Numbered from the stretch's first letter, positions 7,974 to 18,191 are shown. The stretch: 64,000 nt of DNA from Paenibacillus tyrphae (GCF_000722545.1 NZ_JNVM01000010.1:186001-250000), one strand, 5' to 3'. Numbers and translations: made by a program. The notes: generated from the letters alone by a model not told the origin.

Positions 7974-8768
7974 ATGGGAAGATTGGCAGGACGGGTTGCG
8001 CTCGTTACGGGGGCCAGCCGGGGCATTGGCGAAGCGATTGCCATTCGTTTGGCTGAGGAAGGCGCGCATGTCGCTATTAACTTCACTTCCGAGCGTTCGC
8101 GCCCGCTGGCAGAGAATGTGAAGAAGCAGGCGGAAGCGCACGGCGTTAAAGCGATAGTGGTTCAAGCCGACGTAGGCAGCAAGCAGCAGGTGGAAGACAT
8201 GTTCCGGCAGGTGCAGGAGCTGCTGGGCGATGTGGAAATTCTCGTCAACAACGCCGGAATCGCGCCGTTCGAGCCGTTCTTGAAATGCACGGAGGAGACG
8301 TGGGACCGGACGTACAATACGAATGTCAAATCGATTTTCCTCTGTTCGCAGTTGGCGGCGAAGTCCATGATCGAAAAGCGTTACGGCAAAATCGTCAACG
8401 TCTTGTCGACCGCCAGCCTCGTCGTCACGAGCCCGGTCATTCCGCATTACCAATCGTCCAAAGCGGCAGCGAACATGCTGACGAAGGGGATGGCGATCGA
8501 GCTTGGCAAGTACAACATCAACGTCAATGCGGTCGGCCCGAGCACGGTCGATACCGACATGTGCACGGACTATTTGGCTGACGATGCCATCCGGGTCAAA
8601 GAAATCGAAGCGAATCCGATGAAGCGTCTCGGCACCGCCCGCCAGATCGGGGATGCGGTGGTATTCCTGGCCTCCGAGGAAGCGATGCAGGTCAACGGCC
8701 ATCTGCTGATGGTCGACGGCGGTCTAACCGTCAAAGCGGCCCAGCCGGAAGATCATATGGAGCATTAA
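7974..8768 (+). CDS. second SDR-family dehydrogenase of the operon
   Basis: This 264-residue classical SDR has TGASRGIG (residues 12-19), NNAG, a catalytic Ser in NVLSTAS, and YQSSK as the Tyr/Lys pair. AAGGAGG stands before ATG 7974. It is clearly different from the SDR at 4680 (residue after strand two is Phe-Thr-Ser-Glu-Arg, suggesting NADP use), so the two enzymes probably catalyse different oxidations, for example free sugar to lactone versus keto-deoxy acid to diketo acid. It is the last gene before a terminator. No lactonase or transporter was found in the operon. Confidence 0.8.
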   Translation: MGRLAGRVALVTGASRGIGEAIAIRLAEEGAHVAINFTSERSRPLAENVKKQAEAHGVKAIVVQADVGSKQQVEDMFRQVQELLGDVEILVNNAGIAPFEPFLKCTEETWDRTYNTNVKSIFLCSQLAAKSMIEKRYGKIVNVLSTASLVVTSPVIPHYQSSKAAANMLTKGMAIELGKYNINVNAVGPSTVDTDMCTDYLADDAIRVKEIEANPMKRLGTARQIGDAVVFLASEEAMQVNGHLLMVDGGLTVKAAQPEDHMEH

Positions 8769-8783
8769 TAGCAGCAAGAATCG

Positions 8784-8811
8784 AGCCCTCCGCAAGCCGG
8801 GGGGCTTTTTG
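8784..8811 (+). terminator. terminator of the sugar-acid operon
   Basis: AGCCCTCC (8784-8791) pairs with GGGGGGCT (8799-8806, one G-U pair) and is followed directly by a T-run. It closes the run of genes that begins with the IclR regulator. Confidence 0.75.
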
Positions 8812-8999
8812 GCACACCGTGCCCTTTGAATATCCCCATGAGCAGCACAGCTAACGACTCTCCGCATATCTTAATAAATGTTTAAATGTTACACTAAACG
8901 ACATCAATCGACATCAAATCTAATAATCTCCTAATATTTAACTGAAACTTTTATAATTATTCGGAGCTATAGTAGAGGTATCAAGCGGAGGTGATTGGT

Positions 9000-9584
9000 A
9001 TGAAAGACATGCAGCTGCTTCATCAGGGGAAAGTTTACAAGGGACAAGTGTCCTATGAAGGTTCGGATTTAATGGAGGTTTCCTGCACGGAGCCGTCCTC
9101 CTTTACGGGCGGGGAATCCGTCATCTGCTTTGATTTTCAGAAGAGAGTGCAAATGCGCGTGCTGCAGGTTTCCAAATCCAAGCTGATTCTCGTGCCGGCG
9201 GATTCGGAAATTTTCAATATAGAAGCGAGACCGGATGCCGTACTGGACGATATGTACCGCGACGAGAACTTGGCGTTTCCCAGCTTCAAGCTGAACACGT
9301 ACGGCACGCTGATCGACGATTTCCGTACGATGGCGGTTCGTTTTTGCAGGATCAGCCGTCTCGGGTTCGGATTTGAAATTAACGATTTCTCCGTCAAAAT
9401 GAATCATGTCTACGATACGATGATCATGTGCGACGAAGAAACGATTCATCCGAAGGTCGTGGTCCGGTACGCCCATATTCAAGAAAAAACGATTCGCTAC
9501 GGCGCCGAAATTTACAGCATCTCGGCCAAAGACTTGAACAAGCTCCGCTTCTACATCGTGACGCAGCAGCTTATGGCGCAATAA
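9000..9584 (+). CDS. PilZ-like domain protein
   Basis: The 194-residue protein has an N-terminal YcgR-like region (LLHQGKVYKGQVSYEG ... SVICFDFQKRVQMRVLQVSKSKLILVPA) and a C-terminal PilZ-like strand motif AVRFCRISRLGFGFEI. The second PilZ signature (xxSxxG) is present as RISRLG, but the c-di-GMP-contacting RxxxR is not evident and the usual D/N before S is replaced, so it may be a non-binding (degenerate) PilZ. Start ATG 9000 is chosen over GTG 8991 because GGAGGTGA (8987-8993) is correctly spaced. It ends convergently with nagA at a shared terminator. Two HD-GYP proteins elsewhere in the window suggest the cell uses c-di-GMP. Confidence 0.55.
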   Translation: MKDMQLLHQGKVYKGQVSYEGSDLMEVSCTEPSSFTGGESVICFDFQKRVQMRVLQVSKSKLILVPADSEIFNIEARPDAVLDDMYRDENLAFPSFKLNTYGTLIDDFRTMAVRFCRISRLGFGFEINDFSVKMNHVYDTMIMCDEETIHPKVVVRYAHIQEKTIRYGAEIYSISAKDLNKLRFYIVTQQLMAQ

Positions 9585-9602
9585 GCGAATTGTCTAAAAA
9601 AC

Positions 9603-9646
9603 AAAACCGGCTGTTCCGTTCTATAAAAGACGGAAACAGCCGGTTT
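9603..9646. terminator. bidirectional terminator between PilZ-like gene and nagA
   Basis: AAAACCGGCTGTTCCGT and its near-perfect complement ACGGAAACAGCCGGTTTT form a long stem with flanking A-run and T-run, serving both converging genes. Confidence 0.85.
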
Positions 9647-9658
9647 TTTGTCGCGCGA

Positions 9659-10843
9659 TTATTGGTGCAATTCGCTTCCTTGAACCCAGACGCGTTCGAG
9701 GTCAAGCTCCGGCGTGACGAGAAGCAGATCCGCCTGCTTGCCGGCTTCGATGCTGCCGGTTTGCTCCAGCAGCCCGAGCTGCTTCGCTGGGTTCCAACTG
9801 GCCATCCGGCTCGCTTCCTCGACGCTGACTCCGACCGTGTTGACCACAAAGCGGAAGGCGCCCATCATCGTCAGCGTGCTGCCTGCGAGGCTGTCGCCGT
9901 CGCGAAGCCTTGCGACGCCGTCCTTCACCACGACGGCGAGCCCGCCGAGTTCAAAATCGCCGTCCCCGAGACCCGCGGCGGACATGGCGTCAGTAATAAG
10001 CAGCAGATTATCGCTGCGCTTCGTTTGGGTCAGCAGCCGGATGCAGGCCGGATGGACGTGGTGTCCGTCAGCGATGACCTCTGCGCAGATCTTGTCCTCG
10101 GTCAGTACGGCGCCGACAACGCCGGGCTCGCGATGGTGCAGCCCTTTCATGGCGTTGAACGTATGCACGGCATGGCTCAGCCCATGCTTGACCGCTTCGC
10201 CGATCTGCGCATAGGTCGAATCCGTATGGCCGCAGGCGACGACGACACCTTGTCCGGCGAGGAAGGCAATGACCGGCAATGCTCCTTCAGTTTCCGGAGC
10301 CAGCGTAACGAGGCGAATCAAGCCCGGATAGCAGCTGGTCCATTCCTTCACCCATTCGAGCTTCGGTGTGACGATAAAGTTCGGATTTTGCGCACCGGGC
10401 CATTTCGGACTGATGAACGGTCCTTCCAGATGCACGCCCGCCAATTGCGCGTAAGGCATCCCTTTTTCCCGGTACGCCTTGACGCTCTCCAGAACTTGGC
10501 CGATCGCTTCGGGGGAGCCGGTTACCGTGGTCGCCAGCATCCTGGTCGTCCCGTGTGTGGAGTGAAAGCGGGTAATATTTTCAAGCGATTCGATCGTTCC
10601 GTCCATGAAGTCGCTGCCGTAGCCGCCGTGCACATGCACGTCGATGAAGCCGGGCAGCAGCCAGCTTCCGCGGGCGTCGATTTTCGCGCCGGCCGCTTCG
10701 GCCAACGCTTCGTTCAGCTCGGCCATCGAGCCTAGCGCTTCTATTTTACCGTCCTTGACCGCGGCGTACCCGGCGGGAATCACCGCATCCGGTGTGACGA
10801 TTTTGGCGTTAACGATCAGGGTATCCCATGCTTCGCGGCTCAT
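9659..10843 (-). CDS. nagA: N-acetylglucosamine-6-phosphate deacetylase
   Basis: The 394-residue amidohydrolase removes acetate from GlcNAc-6-phosphate in the cytoplasm. It has the metal motif HVHGG (His70, His72), HLEGPF with Glu140, the metal-binding GHTDS (His206), SHAVHTFNAMKGLHHREPG and the catalytic Asp in ITDAMSAAG. The start ATG 10841-10843 overlaps the nagB stop as ATGA, so the two are translationally coupled; a longer frame to 10918 is only overlap with nagB. The product is passed to NagB. Confidence 0.93.
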   Translation of the reverse strand: MSREAWDTLIVNAKIVTPDAVIPAGYAAVKDGKIEALGSMAELNEALAEAAGAKIDARGSWLLPGFIDVHVHGGYGSDFMDGTIESLENITRFHSTHGTTRMLATTVTGSPEAIGQVLESVKAYREKGMPYAQLAGVHLEGPFISPKWPGAQNPNFIVTPKLEWVKEWTSCYPGLIRLVTLAPETEGALPVIAFLAGQGVVVACGHTDSTYAQIGEAVKHGLSHAVHTFNAMKGLHHREPGVVGAVLTEDKICAEVIADGHHVHPACIRLLTQTKRSDNLLLITDAMSAAGLGDGDFELGGLAVVVKDGVARLRDGDSLAGSTLTMMGAFRFVVNTVGVSVEEASRMASWNPAKQLGLLEQTGSIEAGKQADLLLVTPELDLERVWVQGSELHQ

Positions 10844-11568
10844 TTTAGCAAACCCCCTGCTTCGGAATCCAGCAATACGACCACGTGCGGATGCGTCTGC
10901 AGCAGCGAGGCCGGGCAATCCGTCGTGATCGGGCCTTGCAGCGCCCGCTGTACGATTTCCGCTTTATCCGCGCCGCGGACGACGAGCAGAATCATTTTCG
11001 CTTTCAGAATCGTTCCGACTCCCATGGTCAGGGCGTGCATCGGCACCTGCTCCGGCTTGTCAAAAAAGCGCGCGTTCGCCGAGCGGGTCGATTCTTTTAG
11101 CTCCACGAGATGCGTGCCGCCCTCAAGCGTAGCGTCCGGCTCGTTAAAGCCGATGTGCCCGTTATGGCCCAGACCGAGCAGCTGCAAGTCGATCTGCCCG
11201 TACTGCTCCAGCAGGCTGTCGTAGCGGACGCATTCCGCCTGCAGATCCGGCGCGATTCCGCTTGGAATATGGCATTGCTGCGGGGGAATGTCGACGAGAC
11301 CGAGCAGGTGCTCCTGCATGAACGTATAGTAGCTGGCCGGATGCCCCGGCTCAAGACCGACGTATTCGTCAAGATTGAACGCCGTCGCTTTGCCGAAGCT
11401 GACCAGCCCTTGCCGGTGCGATTCGACAAGCTCGCGGTAAATGCCGATCGGCGTGCTGCCTGTCGCAAGACCGAGCACGGCTCTTGGATTCGTTTGCAGC
11501 AGTCCGGTAATGATGCCGGCACCGGCTTTGTTCAATTCTTCTTGTGTGCGGAATGTTAAGATGTTCAT
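10840..11568 (-). CDS. nagB: glucosamine-6-phosphate deaminase
   Basis: The 242-residue enzyme converts glucosamine-6-phosphate to fructose-6-phosphate and ammonia. Family motifs are LATGSTPIGIYREL, FNLDEYVGL with the catalytic Asp, and GLGHNGHIGFNEP. The length matches the short monomer-type NagB of Bacillota. It starts 3 bases after the rpiR-type gene and overlaps nagA by 4 bases, so the three genes form one operon that feeds amino sugars, for example from chitin or cell-wall recycling, into glycolysis. Confidence 0.93.
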   Translation of the reverse strand: MNILTFRTQEELNKAGAGIITGLLQTNPRAVLGLATGSTPIGIYRELVESHRQGLVSFGKATAFNLDEYVGLEPGHPASYYTFMQEHLLGLVDIPPQQCHIPSGIAPDLQAECVRYDSLLEQYGQIDLQLLGLGHNGHIGFNEPDATLEGGTHLVELKESTRSANARFFDKPEQVPMHALTMGVGTILKAKMILLVVRGADKAEIVQRALQGPITTDCPASLLQTHPHVVVLLDSEAGGLLK

Positions 11569-11571
11569 GGC

Positions 11572-12432
11572 TCATCTCCCTTTTTCTTTGCGGTATTTTT
11601 TCACTTCTTGAAACGATTGCTCCAGAAGCGGAACATAATCGTCAAAGTGCAGGCTGAGCAGCGCGGTAAACAAAATGTCCACCACGTGCAGCTGAGCGAT
11701 CCGCGAAGCCATATCGCCGCGGCGCATCCCTTCCTCCAGCGAGGAGGCATACAGCCGGATATCCGCAAGCTGCGAAATCCGGTTGGCCCCGAACTTGGTC
11801 AGCGAAATCGTCGTGGCTCCCCGCTCCTTGGCGCACAAGAGGGCGTCGAGCGTTTCGGGGGTTTCGCCGGAATAGGAGAAAGCGAACGCCACATCGCCCT
11901 CGCCGAGGCTTGTTGCCGACGTAATCTGCATGTGGGAATCCGACCAATGCTGCGCCATTTTGCCGATGCGCACCAGCTTTTGCTGGCAATCGTACGCGAC
12001 CATCCCCGAGGTCGCCATCCCGTACAGATCGATGCGCCGAGCGTCGTGAAGCGCATCCACCGCCCGTTGGACCTCCGTGAGGTCGAGCTGCCGCGTCGTA
12101 TCCGAGATCGAACGCAGATGGTTCGTTTCAATCGCCTGGGCGATGCTGTGAAGCGTGTTGCCCGCGACAATGTCCTGGTAGGAAGGCTTCGCCGGAACAG
12201 GCTGGACGAGCTCGGCGGACAGCTTCATGCGAAAATCCCCGTAGCCCTTGAACAGCAAGCTGCGGCAAAAACGGGACACCGTCGCGGTGCTCGTTCCCGA
12301 ACGTCCGGCCAGCTCCGTAATGCTCAAATGAACGGCCTCGTGGGCATGCTCCAAAATAAATTGCGCGAGAATTTGTTCCTTCGGATTCATCTGGTGCTGC
12401 TGTTCCCGTAAGGCTTGCAGAATACCGGACAT
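11572..12432 (-). CDS. RpiR/MurR-family regulator (HTH + SIS domain) of the nag operon
   Basis: The 286-residue protein has an N-terminal HTH_6 domain (MNPKEQILAQFILEHAHEAV ... SGTSTATVSRFCRSLLFKGYGDFR) and a C-terminal SIS sugar-phosphate-binding domain (DLYGMATSGMVAYDCQQKLVRIG ... AFSYSGETPETLDAL). RpiR proteins sense phosphosugars. It is the first gene of the rpiR-nagB-nagA operon, so GlcNAc-6-P or GlcN-6-P is the likely effector. Most Bacillota use a GntR-type NagR here, so this is a non-orthologous replacement. A palindromic operator lies 55-83 bases upstream. Confidence 0.88.
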   Translation of the reverse strand: MSGILQALREQQHQMNPKEQILAQFILEHAHEAVHLSITELAGRSGTSTATVSRFCRSLLFKGYGDFRMKLSAELVQPVPAKPSYQDIVAGNTLHSIAQAIETNHLRSISDTTRQLDLTEVQRAVDALHDARRIDLYGMATSGMVAYDCQQKLVRIGKMAQHWSDSHMQITSATSLGEGDVAFAFSYSGETPETLDALLCAKERGATTISLTKFGANRISQLADIRLYASSLEEGMRRGDMASRIAQLHVVDILFTALLSLHFDDYVPLLEQSFQEVKKYRKEKGR

Positions 12433-12486
12433 CAGATCACCTGTTTTGCAAAGATTTTGTAAATCATTTTCTTCATACCGATAAAA

Positions 12487-12515
12487 ATGATGAAAAATAT
12501 TTTCTTCTTCATCAT
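12487..12515. promoter_or_regulatory. probable operator upstream of the nag operon
   Basis: Perfect 8-bp arms ATGATGAA (12487-12494) and TTCATCAT (12508-12515) are separated by 13 bp of AT-rich sequence. The site lies in front of the RpiR-type regulator, which makes it a good candidate for autoregulation. Confidence 0.45.
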
Positions 12516-12713
12516 AGCCAATATCACTAGTTTTCGCAACTGTTTTCGGCCTAAAGCGGTATTATTTTGAGTCTTTTGAACTCTTGCGGATCGGGGCGAC
12601 AATTTCTAAAATTATGACAATATTCACCCACAGTGTCAGTAAAATAAGGTAAAATAAAGTAATAGCCTCATAGAGCAATCCCTGTGATTTTGTGCAGAAG
12701 GAGTGAAGTACAA

Positions 12714-15700
12714 GTGGATTTGGTCGACCGGGTCGACGTTTCAGATTTTTATTCTCATGCAAGCTTCAAAAGAAAAGGAATGCTTTGGATTCTCGCAATC
12801 ATCGTCTGCCTCAGTCTGCTGCTGTCGCTTCCGGGACGCAGTCAGGCGTACGGTCAGGACGGATCGAATACGATGTTCGTTTCCGTATCTTCCTCTTATT
12901 CGCATACCGTTGCCGTACGGGAGGACGGAACCGTATGGACATGGGGGGCGAACGATTTCGGACAGCTGGGCTACGATACCGGCGGGGCCGACCAGCCGTA
13001 TCCGCGGCAGGTTCCGGGGATCGCGAACGCCTCGGCGGCCGCTGCCGGCGGCAACCCGACGGAGGGAGCCAAAAGCGCGTTTACGTTGGTGCTGACAAGC
13101 GAAGACGGGGTCAAGAGAGTGAAGGCCTGGGGAAGCAACAACAAGTATCAGCTTGGCGACGGGACGACGAACGGAAGAACCGCTCCCGGGAACGTCAAGC
13201 TTGGTGCGGGCTATGACCTGGACGCGGAACCGGTGGCGGCCATGGCCGCCGGATTCGATCACGCTGCCTTGCTGTTCGACGACGGAAAAGTAGCGGCGTG
13301 GGGCGACAATACATACGGGCAATTGGGCAGCGGGGATCAGGCTGCAAGCGGGTTTCCGGTTTTTGTGAAAAATAAGGAGGGCACGGGGGATCTCACCGGG
13401 ATAAAAGAGATCGCTTTAGGCGCTTACCACAGCTTGGCCCGGTCGACAGACAAAACCGTGCTGGCCTGGGGCCGCAACAACAAAGGACAGCTCGGCGACA
13501 ACACGACGACCGACAAGCGTTTGCCGGTGGAGGTCGTCCGGTCGGAAACGTTAGGCGACAGGCTGACGAACATTTCCGGCATTTCGGCGGGGAATGAGCA
13601 TTCGATCGCCAAGGGCGACGGGCAGAGCGTCTACGTTTGGGGCAGCAACGAATATGGGCAGTTGGGGCTCGGCCCGACTTTGGGCCATCGAAGCTATGCT
13701 AGCCGCATGACGACGGAAACCGGCGATCCGATCGGAGACGCGAGGGGGGCGGTGGCCGGCGGCGACCATACGCTGCTCATTCGCGGGGACGGAGAGATCA
13801 CTCCGCGCACATTGTACGTTACAGGGCTTAACGATTTCGGGCAATCCGGTCGTCCCGACCGTTCCAACGCTGCTTTTCCGATTGCGGTACCTTTGCCGGG
13901 GACCGGAGGTTCCGGAACAGGGCAAGGTTCGGGCTTATACTCCGGAGAGCAAGTCGCCGGCATTGCCGGCGGAGCAAAAACCACCTACATGCTCTCAAGC
14001 GGGAACAAGCTGTACGGTTTGGGCGATAACCGCCGCGGTCAGCTCGGAACGGGGAAAACGGTAGCTCCGGAATACAGCGCGACTCCAAGCGAAATCGATT
14101 TGTCTCCTATCAAGTCGTTGACCGCAACGAACGGAATTCCCGTTCAAAAAGTAATGAACAATGAAGGTAAGGGAGCCTACGGCCTTCGTCTTCCACGCGA
14201 TATGAACGCTGTGGCCCTCGATATGGTGCTGAGCCATTCCGCGATGACCGTAGAAAAAATTTCAGCGGGCTCCTCCGGCGCAACGGCGTCTTATGGCGGA
14301 AACCAGCTTTCGATTGGGCAGTTGCCTGTAGGACAAAGCAGGATTACATTCGAGGTGGCCGATTCGGTTGTCGGGACCAAGGCTCCTTATGAAATTATGA
14401 TTGTGAGGCAGCCTGCTGTGGGTGATTCCTTATCGTTGTTGTCCGTTGGCGATGTCGTTTCCTACGCCGGAAAGCAATGGTTGATGATAGACCCTGCGAG
14501 CCGGACCATGGTCTTGAAGCCGGGGACGCAGGTCGCCAGCCTATATTGGAATAATGCCTATAAAAGCAATATATTTAATGCCGATAATCCGGCTTATCGC
14601 TTCGATCCGGCCGCGGAAGGCTCCGTAGGCAAGTATTTGAACCAGGATTTTTACAATAGCCTGGGCGAAACGAAGCGATGGATTGCTGCTTCGCCGTTCG
14701 GTATTAAGACCTATGACTTTGTGAAGGAACAACTGGTGGAAAAGGGTTCGTTTACCGTCAATGCGAATGTCGGACTTCTGACCAAAGATCAGTTGGCCAA
14801 ACTATCTGGACTCATAGATCCTAAGCTGCTTTCCGGTCACTGGCTGATCAATTCGCTGAACGATGCTCAAGCGAACAAAGCGTATCCGCTGCTTGTCAAC
14901 GCCGAGGGCAAGGCGTGGTTCGATAACCGGGATCAGGAGGACAACGGCACGCGTTCGGTGCTGCCGGTGATCGCGCTGAAGGAAGGAATCGTGCTGACGG
15001 GCGGTTCAGGTACGCACGGGCAGCCGTATGAAATCACCTTGAACGAGATGAGCATGTCGTACGCCAACGCTCCCTTGTCCTATAAACCGGAAACCCGGAC
15101 GTACTCGCTAAGCGTGCCTGGGAACGTGACTCAGGTGCAGCTCGGCGTTACGCTGTACGATTCGAATGCGACGTTCTATGTCCCGCCCACGGTAACCGGG
15201 GTAACCTATGACGTCTATGGACGGACGATTACGGTATCGGATCTGATTGAGAACCAGACGAGATCGTTTTCCGTTGTCGCGAAAATCGGTAGCGGCTTTA
15301 TAAGCAGCTTCCATGTGGAGGTCACCCGGCAATCCGGCCCATCCGGCAACACGTCTCTTCGTTCCGTGACCTACAATTCGGTTCCGCTTGTCATGGTCGC
15401 GGCCGATCAATATCTATTAACCGTAGGTCCCGAGACGGATACCGTAAGCTTGCAGATCGTTCCGGACGATCCGAAGGCACAGCTCGCGCTTAGAAATCAG
15501 CAAGCCAACGTCGAATGGAGCGGCGGCATGCTGCATGTAAAATCGCTCATTTTGGGACAAAGGCTTCCTGTCGAGCTGCAAGTGACGGCTGAGAACGGAA
15601 ATACAGCACTATACACCATCTTTATCGACCGGGTGAGACCTCTTTTGCCGGTCGTCACTGATTTGGATTCGGCGATGAAAGCGATCCGCGCTCAAACGGA

Positions 15701-15800
15701 CGTTACCGGAGATGGCAAGTTCGACCGTGACGATGTGCTCTTTATTTTGAAGATGATCCATCCTATTTACATGAAAGAGCCAAATTCATTTGCTCCTTAA
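12714..15800 (+). CDS. secreted RCC1-repeat protein with cadherin-like and dockerin-like C-terminal parts
   Basis: The 1,028-residue protein has an N-terminal hydrophobic signal (MLWILAIIVCLSLLLSLPG, residues ~23-41) and at least seven RCC1-type repeats (WGANDFGQLG, WGSNNKYQLG, WGDNTYGQLG, WGRNNKGQLG, WGSNEYGQLG, TGLNDFGQSG, LGDNRRGQLG), predicting a beta-propeller over residues ~55-460. Then come cadherin-like beta-sandwich stretches (YAGKQWLMIDPASRTMVLKP; SYANAPLSYKPETRTYSLSV) with a DUF6273-like block between. The end, DVTGDGKFDRDDVLFILKMI, is one dockerin-type Ca-binding loop. GTG 12714 is preferred because AAGGAG lies 10 bases upstream; ATG 12780 is an alternative. It is probably an extracellular adhesin or scaffold-binding protein; the ligand is unknown. 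Confidence 0.75.
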   Translation: MDLVDRVDVSDFYSHASFKRKGMLWILAIIVCLSLLLSLPGRSQAYGQDGSNTMFVSVSSSYSHTVAVREDGTVWTWGANDFGQLGYDTGGADQPYPRQVPGIANASAAAAGGNPTEGAKSAFTLVLTSEDGVKRVKAWGSNNKYQLGDGTTNGRTAPGNVKLGAGYDLDAEPVAAMAAGFDHAALLFDDGKVAAWGDNTYGQLGSGDQAASGFPVFVKNKEGTGDLTGIKEIALGAYHSLARSTDKTVLAWGRNNKGQLGDNTTTDKRLPVEVVRSETLGDRLTNISGISAGNEHSIAKGDGQSVYVWGSNEYGQLGLGPTLGHRSYASRMTTETGDPIGDARGAVAGGDHTLLIRGDGEITPRTLYVTGLNDFGQSGRPDRSNAAFPIAVPLPGTGGSGTGQGSGLYSGEQVAGIAGGAKTTYMLSSGNKLYGLGDNRRGQLGTGKTVAPEYSATPSEIDLSPIKSLTATNGIPVQKVMNNEGKGAYGLRLPRDMNAVALDMVLSHSAMTVEKISAGSSGATASYGGNQLSIGQLPVGQSRITFEVADSVVGTKAPYEIMIVRQPAVGDSLSLLSVGDVVSYAGKQWLMIDPASRTMVLKPGTQVASLYWNNAYKSNIFNADNPAYRFDPAAEGSVGKYLNQDFYNSLGETKRWIAASPFGIKTYDFVKEQLVEKGSFTVNANVGLLTKDQLAKLSGLIDPKLLSGHWLINSLNDAQANKAYPLLVNAEGKAWFDNRDQEDNGTRSVLPVIALKEGIVLTGGSGTHGQPYEITLNEMSMSYANAPLSYKPETRTYSLSVPGNVTQVQLGVTLYDSNATFYVPPTVTGVTYDVYGRTITVSDLIENQTRSFSVVAKIGSGFISSFHVEVTRQSGPSGNTSLRSVTYNSVPLVMVAADQYLLTVGPETDTVSLQIVPDDPKAQLALRNQQANVEWSGGMLHVKSLILGQRLPVELQVTAENGNTALYTIFIDRVRPLLPVVTDLDSAMKAIRAQTDVTGDGKFDRDDVLFILKMIHPIYMKEPNSFAP

Positions 15801-15803
15801 ACC

Positions 15804-15852
15804 GAAAACGGCCGTTTCCCGTGCAAAGACGCACAGGAAACGGCCGTTTTTC
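15804..15852. terminator. bidirectional terminator
   Basis: AAAACGGCCGTTTCC and GGAAACGGCCGTTTT form a 15-bp stem around a short loop, between the RCC1-repeat gene and the convergent mtnA. Confidence 0.85.
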
Positions 15853-15875
15853 CATCGTTATTAATAATTCCGCGA

Positions 15876-16964
<1,089 letters not shown>

Positions 16965-16985
16965 GGTGTCAACACACTCCTTTAT

Positions 16986-18191
16986 TTATTTCACGGCCTT
17001 CTTGGCGAATTCGATCATTTCTTCGATGGAAGACGCCTGCCGGTTAAATTGAATGAGCGACGTGCCGATGGCGAGCGCCAGCCGCTGGGCGCGCTCTTTG
17101 GCCGCTTCGTCTTGAATTTGATTGATGTCGGCCACCTGCGCCAGACCGTGCACGCGGCGCACCATCTTGCTGCCGGTGAAGCCGAACGTGTCCCGCAGCA
17201 CTTCTCTCATGTACCAATCCTGGTAACCCGGCGTTTTGGCGATTCGGTCGGTACTGTGCCGGTTCCACAGCTCCCGGAATTCGCGCTCGAACGTCTCCCA
17301 TACGTCGCGGATCGTGCCGGTCAAGTAGCTGCGGAAATCTTGGCGCGAAGCCTCGTCCTCGCCCCAGCCTTCCTGCGCGGCGAAGTTCAGCAGCAGATTG
17401 GCGAACACCGCGCCGATATCGAAGCCCATCGGGCCGTAATAGGCGAACTCCGGGTCGATGACCTTGGTCGAATCCGGCTTGATGAAGATGCTGCCGGTAT
17501 GCAGATCGCCGTGCAGCAGCGCCTGGGCATGGGTCAAAAACTTCTCGCGCAGAATCGCCACTTCCAGATGAAGCCCGGTATCCTGCCAGACGGCGGCGAC
17601 GGCGTCGCGAATGGCCGGTGGCACGTTATTGTTCGGCGAATCCATATACGGATCGTCGAAAATCAAGTCTTCGGTAATTTTGCACAGCTCCGGGTTAATG
17701 AACCGTTTGACCCGTTCTTTTTTCTCCTGCTGGTTCATGCCGAGGTCGGACGTGTAAAAAAGAGTACGGGCCAAAAACGTCCCGATATGCTCGGCGAACA
17801 GCGGGTATTTGTTACGCTCGATCAAGCCTTTGCGCATAATGATATGGTCGCTCAAATCCTGCATGACCGTAAGTGCCAAGTCCGGCTCATAAGCGTATAC
17901 GTGCGGGACAAGGTCGGGGCACAGCGATTCCTGAATCATCAACGCTTCGCTCTCGATCCGAGCGCGGTCCAAGGTCAAAGGCCACGATTCGCCTACGACT
18001 TTGGCATAGGGGAGCGCTTGCTTTAAAATGATGCTTTTCCCGGTAGAAGGCTCCGAAATATGGAACACCAGATTCAAGTTGCCGTCCCCGATTTCGCGGC
18101 TCGCGAGCTCGGAATCGGGTTGAAACAGGTCGGGTAAACTTCTTGCATAATCGATAGCTTCCGATTCCGTCAGCGGATGATATGCGGACAT
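16986..18191 (-). CDS. mtnK: S-methyl-5-thioribose kinase
   Basis: The 401-residue kinase phosphorylates methylthioribose at C1. Its choline-kinase-like catalytic loop ALLHGDLHTGSIFI and the metal-binding DPEFAYYGPMGFDIG are present, as is a nucleotide loop GDGNLNLVFHI in the N lobe. ATG 18191 is chosen because AGGAGG lies about 10 bases upstream; the frame runs 19 codons further but lacks a second ribosome site. No SAM (S-box) riboswitch fold could be seen in the roughly 200 bases upstream. Confidence 0.93.
   Translation of the reverse strand: MSAYHPLTESEAIDYARSLPDLFQPDSELASREIGDGNLNLVFHISEPSTGKSIILKQALPYAKVVGESWPLTLDRARIESEALMIQESLCPDLVPHVYAYEPDLALTVMQDLSDHIIMRKGLIERNKYPLFAEHIGTFLARTLFYTSDLGMNQQEKKERVKRFINPELCKITEDLIFDDPYMDSPNNNVPPAIRDAVAAVWQDTGLHLEVAILREKFLTHAQALLHGDLHTGSIFIKPDSTKVIDPEFAYYGPMGFDIGAVFANLLLNFAAQEGWGEDEASRQDFRSYLTGTIRDVWETFEREFRELWNRHSTDRIAKTPGYQDWYMREVLRDTFGFTGSKMVRRVHGLAQVADINQIQDEAAKERAQRLALAIGTSLIQFNRQASSIEEMIEFAKKAVK

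Noticed and set aside
9428..10735. Long plus-strand open frame (435 codons) opposite nagA
   Set aside because: It is the mirror of a GC-rich real gene, with Arg- and His-rich sequence, no ribosome site and no family; nagA on the other strand has all catalytic motifs.
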